Of a DNA stretch of 64,000 bases, positions 31,652-41,766 are shown in pieces (the stretch's first letter is position 1; each line of letters opens with the position of its first letter). Location: NCBI GenBank assembly GCA_011316235.1, contig QQBE01000002.1:2489761-2553760 (forward strand), given 5' to 3'. A model generated the notes under the pieces. That model was not told where the DNA came from. It saw nothing but the letters and a program-made list of their open reading frames with translations, and did not search any database. The translations under genes and the position numbers were made by a program. The DNA comes from Mycothermus thermophilus (Eukaryota; Ascomycota; Sordariomycetes; Sordariales; Chaetomiaceae).

Positions 31652-32850
31652 CTCGGAAGCAAAAGTCCCGTAGCTGCAAGCTCAAAGCACCGGAGGAAGA
31701 ATCCGAGGATGCACCCAACGACAGACCCTGGGTGACTGGGACGTCCGAGTGGCTGTGAGGTATGAGATAGATGAGCAGATATGTCGTGATGCGGCCTAGG
31801 TCGGTCGGCGACCGTGTAAGTGGACGGAAGCCCGTGGCTCGGCTGCGGGGGCCTCGGTCCCGATCTCCGATGGTAGGATCCCTTGATCTGATGTTTTGGT
31901 ACGATGTTAGGATTGGCTTTTGCCGAGAGACTGAGGCTGACGGGATCGGGCTTGGCTGAAGGAATGCTGACCTCACCGAAGGCTGGGATGAACTGTCTTC
32001 CGCAGAGTTATCCCGAATTGTGTTGTTGTCTTGGCGGAGGCTTTATGTTTATCCTGAGCGTTGTGCTTCCCGTGCACTTCGGTCAGACAATCGGTGTAAA
32101 TAATGACTGTGCCGAGAGTAATCACCGATATGAAAGGAGGAGACTCTTGGCCACGACTCGAGGAGGGGGATCGGGGTTTTTCATGTCGAGCAAAGGTCGA
32201 GAGAGGCGACTCTGGGGAATGACACAAAAATCGTGATATTTAGGGCTGCGACTGTGTAGTCTCAGCTTTCCGACGCTCCGGTGCCGTGTGTAAGTGAGTT
32301 TGAGTGAGCGTTGGCGTAAGACGGGCCGCGGTGGGTCTTCGGCAGCGAGGTTTGATAGATTCCCTCCGATTACATAACCCTGTCTCGGCGCCTATGTCCG
32401 GGCATGATTGGCCCGATCTTACGCGGTGGGGTGGCCCGTTGGACCCGTCTGTCAACCCCCGGTCAAGCCAGCTCAGCCCCCCTGTCCCGCGACCAGGGTG
32501 TTTATCTCCGCTGACTAAGACTTCGCTCTTCTGGAAGCCCCTCTCCAACGCAGGCAGTTAAGACTCCACGAGTGCCGTGACACGCCGCCCCTCTGTCATG
32601 ACAAGCGGGCCACGCGCCGTCGATCAAACTCAATTTCAGCCCAGCATAACAACCTGACCCTACTATACCTTCCTTTGTTGGCGGCTGCCCCGTTCGTCTT
32701 TACATTAGCTCCCACGCCAAATTTGGGGTCTACGGAGGTCAATTGCGTCTTCCTTGGTCTTCCCTCAACCTTCAAGCGCTAGAGCCAACCGATATCGTTG
32801 CCCAACAACATCGGGCAGCGTAGCCGGCCGTCTGTCAGTCGAATAGGGCT
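31652..32850. promoter_or_regulatory. Divergent promoter, ABC transporter and activator
   Basis: The 1.2-kb region separates two genes that point away from each other. At 32508-32519 it contains CCGCTGACTAAG, identical over 12 bases to part of the inverted site upstream of the prenyltransferase (11939-11950). It is about 330 bp before the activator ATG. Open frames inside have no protein-like features. Confidence 0.45.
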
Positions 32851-35454
32851 ATGGATAGTTGTGCACCAGACACAACTCAGCACAAGATGAGGAAACGCGC
32901 CTGTGATTCTTGCTATCAGCGCAAGGTGAGTGTCTGAGTTATGCAACCCTCCTGAACGCACCTATGACCTTGGGCTGGCATATATGGTTGATGACGCTGT
33001 TATTCGCTTGGTCGTTGGCCATACATGCCGACATGAGTATCTGTTGGTTCTTGTTGGCATCATCACCTTACGTGTCCCTGCCCTCCCCTACGTCATCTGC
33101 GCCATTCCTTCTGCCGTCTTCCCGTTCTAACTGGCGCAGATTCAATGCGATGCCGCCACACCTCGGTGCGACTGGTGTCGCCATCATGATCTTCCTTGCA
33201 CATTCAACCGTCCTATCTCGACCCGCCGACGAGGCAAGGCTAAGAAGTGCGTATTCTCCTCATTTCTGTGTCGGCCTCTGCCTGCGGTACTGACCATGCC
33301 ATAGGACTCTGTTGGCACTAGCAGAACGGGAAGCCCAAGCCAAGGCGCAAGCTCAAGCACAAGCACAAGCACAAGCACAAGCTCAAGTCCAAGTGCAAAC
33401 CCAACCTCAAGATCAGATCCAAGTAGCACAACCTCCAGTACAATCATCCTCTGCCCCAGAAGTTCAACTCTCTTGCCAGGAATCTCAGTCGCTCAGCCCC
33501 GTGCTGGCTCTCGACTCCCTGCCATCAACCTCTCCAATGTTGAACTGGACTGCTCCATTCACACCATCATCCTCGGGTGATACAGCTACATCAACATCAG
33601 CGACAAGCTATGGCACTCCGGAATCGAGCAGTTTAGTCACATCTCCAGGCCTATTGTCTGATCATTTCCTCGACTCCCCGCTGCGTGCCGAGTCTCCCGC
33701 CCCACCGATTCAGGGCCCCATCTTTGGTCGCCTCCACTTCGCGGGCCGGCATCTGGGCGAAATTAGCCTCCAGAGCGGTATCCCGTTGCTCTCGGCCGAG
33801 GGCCAGCGGTGGATTGCTGCCCGAACTGGAGAAGCTGCTCCCCTGCAGAGCTTTTGCGCCGCACCCTCGTCAAGCCGCTCGCGACATGGTGTCCATCCAG
33901 CCTTCTTGTGCGCAAGCATGTCGCATCTCGGTACTGCTATGGATCTTCCTGAGCGCCATGTCGTTGAGGAATGCCTCGAACTGTACGCGGCAAATCCTTA
34001 CAAGCGCATTTGGCCGGCGGTAGATGCCGTCCTGTTCCGCAAAACAATTGATGTTGCTTACGACAAGCGCCCTGGTCGTTGCTCCATCGAAGCTGTTGCC
34101 GCCCGCGCTTGTATATTTGCCTTCATGGCCACGCTTGCGCTGCATCACATGTACCCAAAATCCATGCCAGACATGGACTCGGAGGATTGCGCCGTCCAAG
34201 CGCAATATCTTCTTCCTCAAGTTCTTCACGAGACGAGCCTGGACGCCCTACAAACCTGCTTCATGCTGGTATGTGACACACTTCAATCAACGTAATTCCT
34301 TGCTAACCACATGATTCAGGCTCTCTATCACCTTATTCTGGGACAGCTGCAGAAGGCGTCCGTCTACCACTCGGTAGCCTGCCGCATGATGTTCACTCTG
34401 GGTGCCAATACCACTGTGGTCCCAACTCTTGGCCCCCACGAAGTGCCGGACTCCACTTGGCGTCTCAAGAACCACCTGCGGAAACTGTTTTGGATGATTT
34501 ACTACAACGATAAGGAACTGTCACTGCGCACAGGCCATCCGCCATCCATCAACGACGATGACTGCGACATGACGCTGCCCCATGCGTACCTCGACTTCAA
34601 ATATGTCGACGACATCCCAGAGTTCGAGCCCCTCCTCATGGACGATACTGCGGTACCCATTTTGCCGGGCGACATCCGCCTCGACATGATCAAGTCGCGC
34701 ACTTACACCATGCTTTACTCAGCTCGTGCCATGAGGAAGTCAGATGCCGAACTCATCCGAGACATCCGCCAACTGGATGACGAACTGGAAGCCTGGCGCA
34801 TGTCTGTCCCTCCAGGCTGGCGTCCTTCCTTGGCAATGAGGGACCAGCAGCCGCCGCCTGCTCTATCGGAGCCCCGTCAGATGGAGCGCAATATGATCTG
34901 CTTCGAGTACCACCATCTCGTTGCTACCATCCATGCCGCCACGGGCCGATGCCGGTCTTCGTCGGCGTCGGCGTACGAGGTTGAGGGCGTCAACTCAAGC
35001 CTGGCTTTGGCCGTTGAGGCAAGCCGGTCTACGCTGATCTATGCTCAGGCCATCGTCCATGACCTGATCGGCGAGGCGTTTTGGATGGCCGTCTTCTATC
35101 CCATTTCAGCCCTCTGGATCATCTTCTGCAACTTGCTCAACAACCCGCTGGATCCCAACGCCAGCGTGGATCTTGAGCTGCTCAACTCTGCGCCCCGGCT
35201 CATCCAGCAGATGCGCATGCGGCGCCTTGCCCGGGACGAAATGACGCACATGAAGATGATTGACGATTTTGTTGCAGAGGTTGCCCGCTTGGGAAATGCG
35301 GCTGTGCTCAAGGCGAGGCAGGAGCAAAGCATGGGAATGTAAGTCTTCTGCCTCCTCAGGTTGGTCTGTTCACATTGACTGACGTGGCTTGATGTTTAGT
35401 GCGTTTGGCATTTCTCCACGCACTCTCGGAATCAAGTCTGGCATGTTGGGTTAG
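32851..35454 (+). CDS. Zn2Cys6 transcription activator with Fungal_trans domain
   Basis: Exons are 32851..32925, 33140..33246, 33305..34268, 34320..35338 and 35400..35454, 739 aa. The zinc cluster is split by a 214-bp intron: ACDSCYQRK then IQCDAATPRCDWC and LPCTF, followed by a basic linker (RRRGKAKK). Next comes a glutamine/alanine repeat (AQAKAQAQAQ and on, encoded about 33333-33400), a Ser/Thr/Pro-rich region and a Fungal_trans domain with LRKLFWMIYYNDKELSLRTG. The last short exon replaces a stop at the exon-4 boundary and adds FGISPRTLGIKSG. An in-frame ATG at 32887 is an alternative start. It lies beside the ABC transporter and may be the pathway-specific regulator. Its type is also common among regulators of sugar-polymer use, so control of the xylan/arabinan genes cannot be ruled out. 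Confidence 0.9.
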
Positions 35455-36810
35455 ACTGCGTTGCGTTTGCCGTGTACCTTTTCTTTTTCTGATGTGTATT
35501 GTATGATGGCGGTAGCGACGGCGTTGGCGGCTTGTTGTTTGTTTTTGCTGCAGGTTCAGGAAACGTGATGAGTCAGATGATGGATCATACATTGTACAAT
35601 GATGTTATGGCGTTGGTGTTTGGGAAATTCTGTTTTGGATCGCAGACACAAAAACTGGTGGCCCCACGGTACGTACCTTAGATGGGTGGCGGCATAGACC
35701 CGCGTCAAAATAACGGGAAAGTCCCCATTCAAGAACTGCGATGAGATTTGCAGTCTAGCATGAAGTTTTCTTGTGTGGGACACATATCAGAAATACCTTC
35801 AACCGTCTCGTTACGCCTACCTTGATTTGCTCGGATGCTTGAGGATGAAACTATCTTGGCTAGGTGGTGTTTTTCTTGGTCATCGTTGATTCACCGGCGG
35901 AGACAGAGAGAGAGCTGACGCCCCTTCACTTGTGCAGGGATGCCAACCCCGGTCCGACAGGTCTGGAGACGGCGTCGGAGATGGCGCCGGGCGCCAAGAC
36001 CAGAATGCTCTATGATTGGGCGTCAAGGGGTAAGAACCACCTGAAATGGCAAGTGGGTCTGAGCTTCGGGTCCGTACCTCTGCCCCCGGAGATCCACTCG
36101 GGGCTTCGACGCCGACTTCCTCGAATACTACAGGGGCATGTGGAGTTGGGCTGTGTATTATGTTGTCATCTTGTAGTTGAGGAGAATTTCAGCCAAATAT
36201 TGATATCAGAAAGACATTTTATGACCTCGGACTTATCATTTTGGATCAGGGGAGAGGACTCGGGACGCTGTGGTTGAGGTTGTTCACGGCTGATGCGTGG
36301 GAGCCTGGCTGGCACGTCATCAAAGATGGTACCGGGTCTGTTCAGGCACATGGCTATCCTGTGTTTATGGGTGTGGAAAAAAGGTGGCGGAACAGATCAA
36401 TGCTGTTGGCTGACACGTCGGAACCTGACCCGGGTCCAAAGAAAGAGGAATGATGCTTGTCTTGAACTTAGTTGTCAGGAGATGCCAGGTGCATGGACGT
36501 GATGTTGTCTGCCACTATGTCTGAGCTGTGATGATGTGGTTATTATGTTGGCCTTCGTAATGACTATGACAACAATCTCATTCCCGGTCATTCTCTTTCA
36601 CTGCTATCCAGGTTCTAGTTTAAATACGGTCTGTATGTACATCCTCTCCCCATTCCTATTTCCCCGGCAATCCTGTGGAAGTTATATGTTCCGTGCCATA
36701 ATCTGGCCTTCTCACCATCTCGAGCGAAACGCAAGAAAACTGAACAAGGACCTAGGAAGACTTGGACACCCGTCCCTAACAACGTGGTTGGAAAGGCATC
36801 CGCGCCCAGG
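35455..36810. other. Intergenic stretch, nothing recognised
   Basis: About 1.36 kb lie between the activator and the next gene. Short frames (for example 35864-36277, plus strand) have no motif, no splice partners and mixed composition. This is probably the right border of the metabolite cluster. Confidence 0.4.
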
Positions 36811-38322
36811 ATGTCGGAGCCACACCCCAAGGCCCAGCAAGCACCATGGCACCGGCATCAAGACAAGACCGTATCCGAGCTGCCTTCAATTCCCGAAGTG
36901 CCTAAACCCAGTGCAAGACCGCTTGAGCGGCCCCAGGGCCGCAGGAATACCGATCAGAACACAGGGTCAGACACGGGATTCAGACGAGTTCTGCCTGTCC
37001 CGAGCGACCATGCCCACCACGTGGTTTCAGCGCTGAGGAGATATGCCAACCGACTTCGCCACCGGCTCAAGGTCCAGAAAAACTGGTTTCTCCAGGAATT
37101 TCCGGATCTTTCTGACCTGTCGAAGATCGAACGCATGATGCCAAGAATCCCGCTGAGCGAAACGTGGACGTTCGAAGACCGGCAGCAAGCTGAAGAAGCC
37201 TGGCTAACATCTGAGGACCGCAAAGTAATCCTGGAGGCTGATTATCCTGATGCGGTGCAGAAACTGTACATCTCAGCGCTCGTCTTCATGGGTTGTTCCC
37301 CTGAAGACATCATCGGGTGCCGGACTCATCTGGCGTACGATCCATCCCAAGACCATGAACGATCAGGCACAGCGTTGGGAGCAGGTTGGGACGCGACATT
37401 CTGCAACGCCCTCAGCAGCCTCATTGTCCACCCGATGTTTGCAGAATCACCTTGGCTCCTCGCACTCGCGATTCACTATGCGGTCACCCTGCTGAGTGGG
37501 AAGACTGTCGACGTGAAGTGGGAGTCTGTTATTCCCACCCCGGATGCGTTTGTCGGCAACCTTCTTCGTCTCAAACGCCTCAACCCCCACCTGAGCCTGG
37601 TGAATCTACGCGGTCATGCTCTGACGAGGCTCTACACATGGAGGAAGTCCGACAGGTTTGGTTGCACAATTCGGCCCACTTGGTCACCGTGGAACGCCCT
37701 CTTTGGTACGATGGAGCTTAACGCCAAGGGCATGGCGAGACAGAACCCCGGGCAGGCTGAAGCCGAGACATCCGGACCACAGTCCACCCAAACCCTGCTC
37801 GTCCATGCGCAACATCTTGAGCTGGTCATTTCCTCTCTCAACAGTCTCCGATACGCGGCATATCCCGTGTTCCTCCCGGTCAGCGTCTACAGCCGGGTCG
37901 CCGACGGCAGCATCATGCTACCTCCAAGGGACCAGTTTCTGCGGCTGCTTGAGTATGCCATGCTCCTAAAGAGGGAGAGGGTGGCATATGATGCGCTTGT
38001 CGCCGGGAACAAGGAGGTACAGGCCACGGAGTCCGTGGAACCGGGAGAGGATGGTGATGATTCGGACAGCGTCGAGTCCGTGATTTGGAACCCTGTGGTC
38101 GAGTCACGGGGCCCTGCCGATGAAGGCCGTTTGGTACCTTTAGAGGAGGAGCAGCGGCAGCCCTCTAACTTGCCAGATGATTCGCACGTTATGGTCGATG
38201 AGGAAGACGCGCCGCCGGTGCGAGAACAAGTAACGTCTCAGGACGATGTGCAAGCGAATCCAGCCTCGGAAACCACTGGGACAATTTTGAGATGGGAGTT
38301 TGGTCCTGGCAGAGGACATTAA
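36811..38322 (+). CDS. Hypothetical protein with acidic C-terminus
   Basis: A single open frame encodes 503 aa from the first in-frame ATG at 36811; the frame is open a little further upstream, but only through a GTG. I do not recognise a family. The N-terminal 60 residues are polar and Pro/Gln-rich. Residues about 75-410 look folded: a basic segment (RRYANRLRHRLKVQKNW), aromatic/leucine-rich stretches (LYISALVFMGCSPEDIIG, SPWLLALAIHYAVTLL) and VNLRGHALTRLYTWRKSDRFG. The last 100 residues are acidic and probably disordered (EDGDDSDSVESV). There is no signal peptide or clear membrane span. The length and steady G/C-rich codon use support a real gene, possibly lineage-specific. Confidence 0.65.
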   Translation: MSEPHPKAQQAPWHRHQDKTVSELPSIPEVPKPSARPLERPQGRRNTDQNTGSDTGFRRVLPVPSDHAHHVVSALRRYANRLRHRLKVQKNWFLQEFPDLSDLSKIERMMPRIPLSETWTFEDRQQAEEAWLTSEDRKVILEADYPDAVQKLYISALVFMGCSPEDIIGCRTHLAYDPSQDHERSGTALGAGWDATFCNALSSLIVHPMFAESPWLLALAIHYAVTLLSGKTVDVKWESVIPTPDAFVGNLLRLKRLNPHLSLVNLRGHALTRLYTWRKSDRFGCTIRPTWSPWNALFGTMELNAKGMARQNPGQAEAETSGPQSTQTLLVHAQHLELVISSLNSLRYAAYPVFLPVSVYSRVADGSIMLPPRDQFLRLLEYAMLLKRERVAYDALVAGNKEVQATESVEPGEDGDDSDSVESVIWNPVVESRGPADEGRLVPLEEEQRQPSNLPDDSHVMVDEEDAPPVREQVTSQDDVQANPASETTGTILRWEFGPGRGH

Positions 38323-38748
38323 CTGGCGGAACATAGATGCCTCAGAGGAGTGTTGAGAGGGCACGATGGAAACAAAAGGGGATATTAATCATTAAGAAAT
38401 TGCGCTGGTATTTGGTTGGCGAATCACAGTTGGTTGGGCTTGTGGCCAAAGCTATACCGCCTGTTGCTAATTCCGTGCGGTGTGTTTGACATGGAAGACA
38501 TTACACATCGTTTACCATCGTATCGTTAGATCATGCGAACTCGACCATGTTATGTTCTTTTGGTAACCTACAGTAGTCCTTCGATTCCAAAGTTGGAGGG
38601 GTCAAGAAAGGTTCCTTAAACGCCGCGCTACCGAGAACTATCTGACGTGTCCCCGATGTCCAACTGCGCCTGACAACCAAGGACCAAGCACCGTCTTTTA
38701 CATCCTGGCCAGTTAGAATGGGATCACTGACCGACCAGATGCAAACCA

Positions 38749-39422
38749 TCACATCATCGACCAAGCACACCCGAATCCCGGACACAGATATTCGTCAAGC
38801 AGACCGTAAAACCATATCGCGTTGGCCTCCCTTTCGTCATACTGAGCCGTCATCTTGTCGAAAGAGGCGGTGATTTGCTCAAGCTTCTTGATGCGCTCAA
38901 CACGGTCCAGGAAGTGTTCATTCTCCGGGGACGTACGCTCACAGTCCTTGCGAGTCATAAACTCCCAAAAGACTTGGTAAGCTTCTGAGCGAGGGGAGGT
39001 CGGGTCGGTCAGATGCTTGAGGATCGCGGCAACGGTCTCTTCTTTCCATGGGAAGGGCTTGGCTAGACGAAATAAATTGATGTGTCAGGATCAAAAAAGG
39101 TGCCGTAGCTTTTGATGGTCGGTCAAAGTGACTTACCGACACGTTCGTGGACGTAGGCCCAAACCACCAAGAAGAAGGCCTCGTGACCGACCTCTTTGGG
39201 GTGCATCTTTGCTTTCAACATGTAATGCAAGAGCTCGTCGGCGGCGCGCAACATGACGGACTGTGCCTCGCGCCGGGACGAGACGCGGCTCCTCACCATT
39301 GCCTCGACGGCATCGCGGCGGTTGCGGACTTCATCGGAGCCTTCAGCCCAGGTTTCCAGGAGGGTCAGGATCACCTCGATTGGCGTGGGCTTTTCGCGGT
39401 AGAAGTTGAAGTAGTCGTCCAT
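38749..39422 (-). CDS. Uncharacterised protein, tandem paralogue 1
   Basis: Exons are complement(38749..39062, 39137..39422), 199 aa, with a 74-bp intron. The N-terminal 100 residues (PTPIEVILTLLETWAEGSD, AADELLHYMLKAKMHPKEVG, FFLVVWAYVHERVG) align by eye with the next gene (40924-41766). The intron occurs at the same place, after VWAY..(K/R)VG, and both second exons open with (K/R)PFPW(K/R)(D/E)ET. The family is not recognised. The protein is all-helical in appearance and cytoplasmic, with no signal peptide. The frame stays open upstream to 39899, where part looks protein-like (EEELIQYIEVIRSRLYGVQY), so a longer or extra exon is possible. It ends with WSMM at a TGA. Confidence 0.7.
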
Positions 39423-40923
39423 GGTTGTTTTTTCCGCGACTTGTCGATGGATGTGGGCGTCAAGAGAGTTGCGACAGGGGGTGGAAAAGAAAATGAAAGA
39501 GGTTGATGGAAGATGGGTGGTCAGGCTGCAGTAACTGAAAGCGATGACCAGCCAGATGCAAAGGATGGTCAGAGGCTGAGGTTTGCGTTCAGGTTCATGT
39601 GCAAAACTTAGCACGGCTAGTTCCGAGCAAAGAGAGGGAAGGTCGATCAGCACGTCGACTGCATGGACGAGGTTTGTATTTGGGATGTTTGTATGGGATT
39701 CCAACATGACCTCAGGAATCACAAACGTGATCTCCAAGATGCCCAAGCCTTGTTTGTCATATTGAACACCATACAGCCTGCTCCTGATTACCTCGATATA
39801 CTGGATCAACTCCTCCTCCGTAGCTTGGTTGTTGCTGATGTTGTTGGAGTGGACCTGGGGCCATGGGCATATAGTGGGTGATCCTTGTACGCCGCGCAAA
39901 ATAATGCTTTGGTGAGACTCGCAGCTTGGTCATCGATGACGACAGACCCTGCCTTCATCCGCATTGGGGCGATGTTTGGACTCCTAAATACTACAAATAT
40001 GCATGTCACTTTTATTGATTGAACCGGTAGTTCCGGTTTGCAAAGACGGGTATGTAAACATGAGCAGGAGTCGGGAGAAAACAGAGCTAGTTGTCAACCA
40101 TCAACTGGAGGATGAAAGGGAAATCTAATAAAATATACAGACAGAAAGCTTTAGAAACAGAACCTGCTGTGGATGATCCAAGCAGACTGGATGAATGTCA
40201 AGGTTTGGGGGATCACTTTTGATCCCAATCTGATGCACCTCTGCCAACGCTTGGTGGTCTCCGCCACGGAAGGGCAACCTCCATTCTGACTCGAATGAGC
40301 CACGAGAGATCCGTATTTATCTTCTTCTGATTCCTGGGAATTCTGTGTTGGCGAGTGCTAAATGTCCTGCACGGTTTCAAAGTCAATAAATACCAGTAAT
40401 GATATGGAGGCACACCAGAGGGTTGGCATCATGGAGTTTTCTCCCATATCATGGAGGTGAGAATAAAACGTTGCGGCACACGTCAAGATTTGGTTTCAAT
40501 GACCTAGATCTTTCAGGTATGCAATTAGCACGCATTTTCAGCAAACCTAAGCCATAACGAGCATTGCCAAAATGCATTCGAGTTCGCAAACAAGCACAGT
40601 TCATTGAGACCCGTGAGTTGCCTTCACACGTCACTGGACGGATGAAATGATATGCGAGTGGAAATTTGATTGTGTTGCTCATGGTATCTGGTTGGGAGAG
40701 GAGGGTGGGGTGTCCTGAGCGCGGAGCAAGTGCCCTCTCTGGTCTGAGGTTCCTCTGAGGTATGAGGCTGTGCATCCGCTCACCAAGAGGTGATGTCGGC
40801 GATGGTTGGGGCTCTGTGGGGAAGTTGGGTTGTAGTGTCATGAGTGGGAAATTGACTGAGCTCTGAGCAGGGTGACACGACGTGAACCATGAGAACGATG
40901 CATGCTGGCCAAGGCCAACCTAC
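39423..40923. other. Spacer between the two paralogues
   Basis: 1.5 kb separates the tandem paralogues. On the minus strand the frame that encodes paralogue 1 continues open from 39422 to 39899; its distal part (39590-39835) has a protein-like composition while the part next to the ATG is hydrophobic and promoter-like. The remainder, 39900-40923, is A/T-richer and shows nothing recognisable. Confidence 0.35.
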
Positions 40924-41766
40924 TCAGATCGAATGGTTCTGATGGCCCAGGAATGCTGTCAACAGCGCATGGAACCATTTCTGGAAATGGCGCTGATGCC
41001 ACTCAGGGTAGTCGGGATCGTCATAGACGAAGAATTCGTCGGACTCAAGGCTGAAGGATAGCATCCGCGTGAGGCGGTTCAAGGCCGGGTCGACACACTC
41101 CTTCTTGTTGCGCATGTCATGGCGAATGGCAGCCCTGGACGCCTTCTCATACACTAGGAGTGTGTTTCTCTTGACAAGGACATGGTACAAGCGCTGAGGA
41201 TCATCAGGACGCATCTTGGCCAGGTGGAGTGCTGACTGGCGGTATAGGCTGTGACGGAAGACTTCGTACGCTTTGGCCATCTGACTGCCTCCGTTCACGT
41301 GGACGAGGTGGTCGATTATGGCGTCAATGGTTTCATCCCTCCAGGGAAACGGGCGACCTTGAAGACGAGCGAGGTAAGCACAGTTCTCCACACGAGGAAG
41401 ATTGGTCCAGACGACGGTAAAGAAAAGGTAAGATGGACAAGCGAAGAGTGAGAACTCACCAACTTTCTTGTAGATGTACGCCCAGACAAGAAGCCAGAAG
41501 GCGTCATTCCCGACCTCGCGGGGCGTCACATATGCGGCTGCAAGCTGATGCATGATATCCGTCGCTGCCCGAATCACCGTGCGCTGAGCGTCCAGCGGGC
41601 TCAGACCATAGCCAGGCTCGGCCGGGGATCCGGTGGTCAGCATCGTGAGAACGCTGTTCTGCCTCTGTCTATGTGCGTCGGTGCCCTGTGCCCAGGTGTC
41701 CAGGATCGTCAGGACAACATCGGTGGGCGTGAACGGCTCAGCGGAATAGATGAAGGGGTAATCCAT
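40924..41766 (-). CDS. Uncharacterised protein, tandem paralogue 2
   Basis: Exons are complement(40924..41357, 41460..41766), 246 aa. The 102-bp intron is a multiple of three and has no stop, so unspliced RNA would give 280 aa. Splicing is preferred because the paralogue at 38749-39422 has an intron at the equivalent place and because it joins KKVG directly to GRPFPWRDET. Shared features with paralogue 1 are TPTDVVLTILDTWAQGTD, AATDIMHQL, TPREVGNDAFWLLVWAYIYKKVG and PFPWRDETIDAIIDHL. The C-terminal half is longer and differs, ending in acidic/aromatic residues (FFVYDDPDYPEWHQRHFQKW). No signal peptide, membrane span or known catalytic motif is visible. Function is unknown. Confidence 0.72.
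   Translation of the reverse strand: MDYPFIYSAEPFTPTDVVLTILDTWAQGTDAHRQRQNSVLTMLTTGSPAEPGYGLSPLDAQRTVIRAATDIMHQLAAAYVTPREVGNDAFWLLVWAYIYKKVGEFSLFACPSYLFFTVVWTNLPRVENCAYLARLQGRPFPWRDETIDAIIDHLVHVNGGSQMAKAYEVFRHSLYRQSALHLAKMRPDDPQRLYHVLVKRNTLLVYEKASRAAIRHDMRNKKECVDPALNRLTRMLSFSLESDEFFVYDDPDYPEWHQRHFQKWFHALLTAFLGHQNHSI

Noticed and set aside
41358..41459. Reading the paralogue-2 gene without its intron (280 aa).
   Set aside because: The interval has canonical splice sites and the paralogue has an intron at the same position; the hydrophobic insert has no counterpart.
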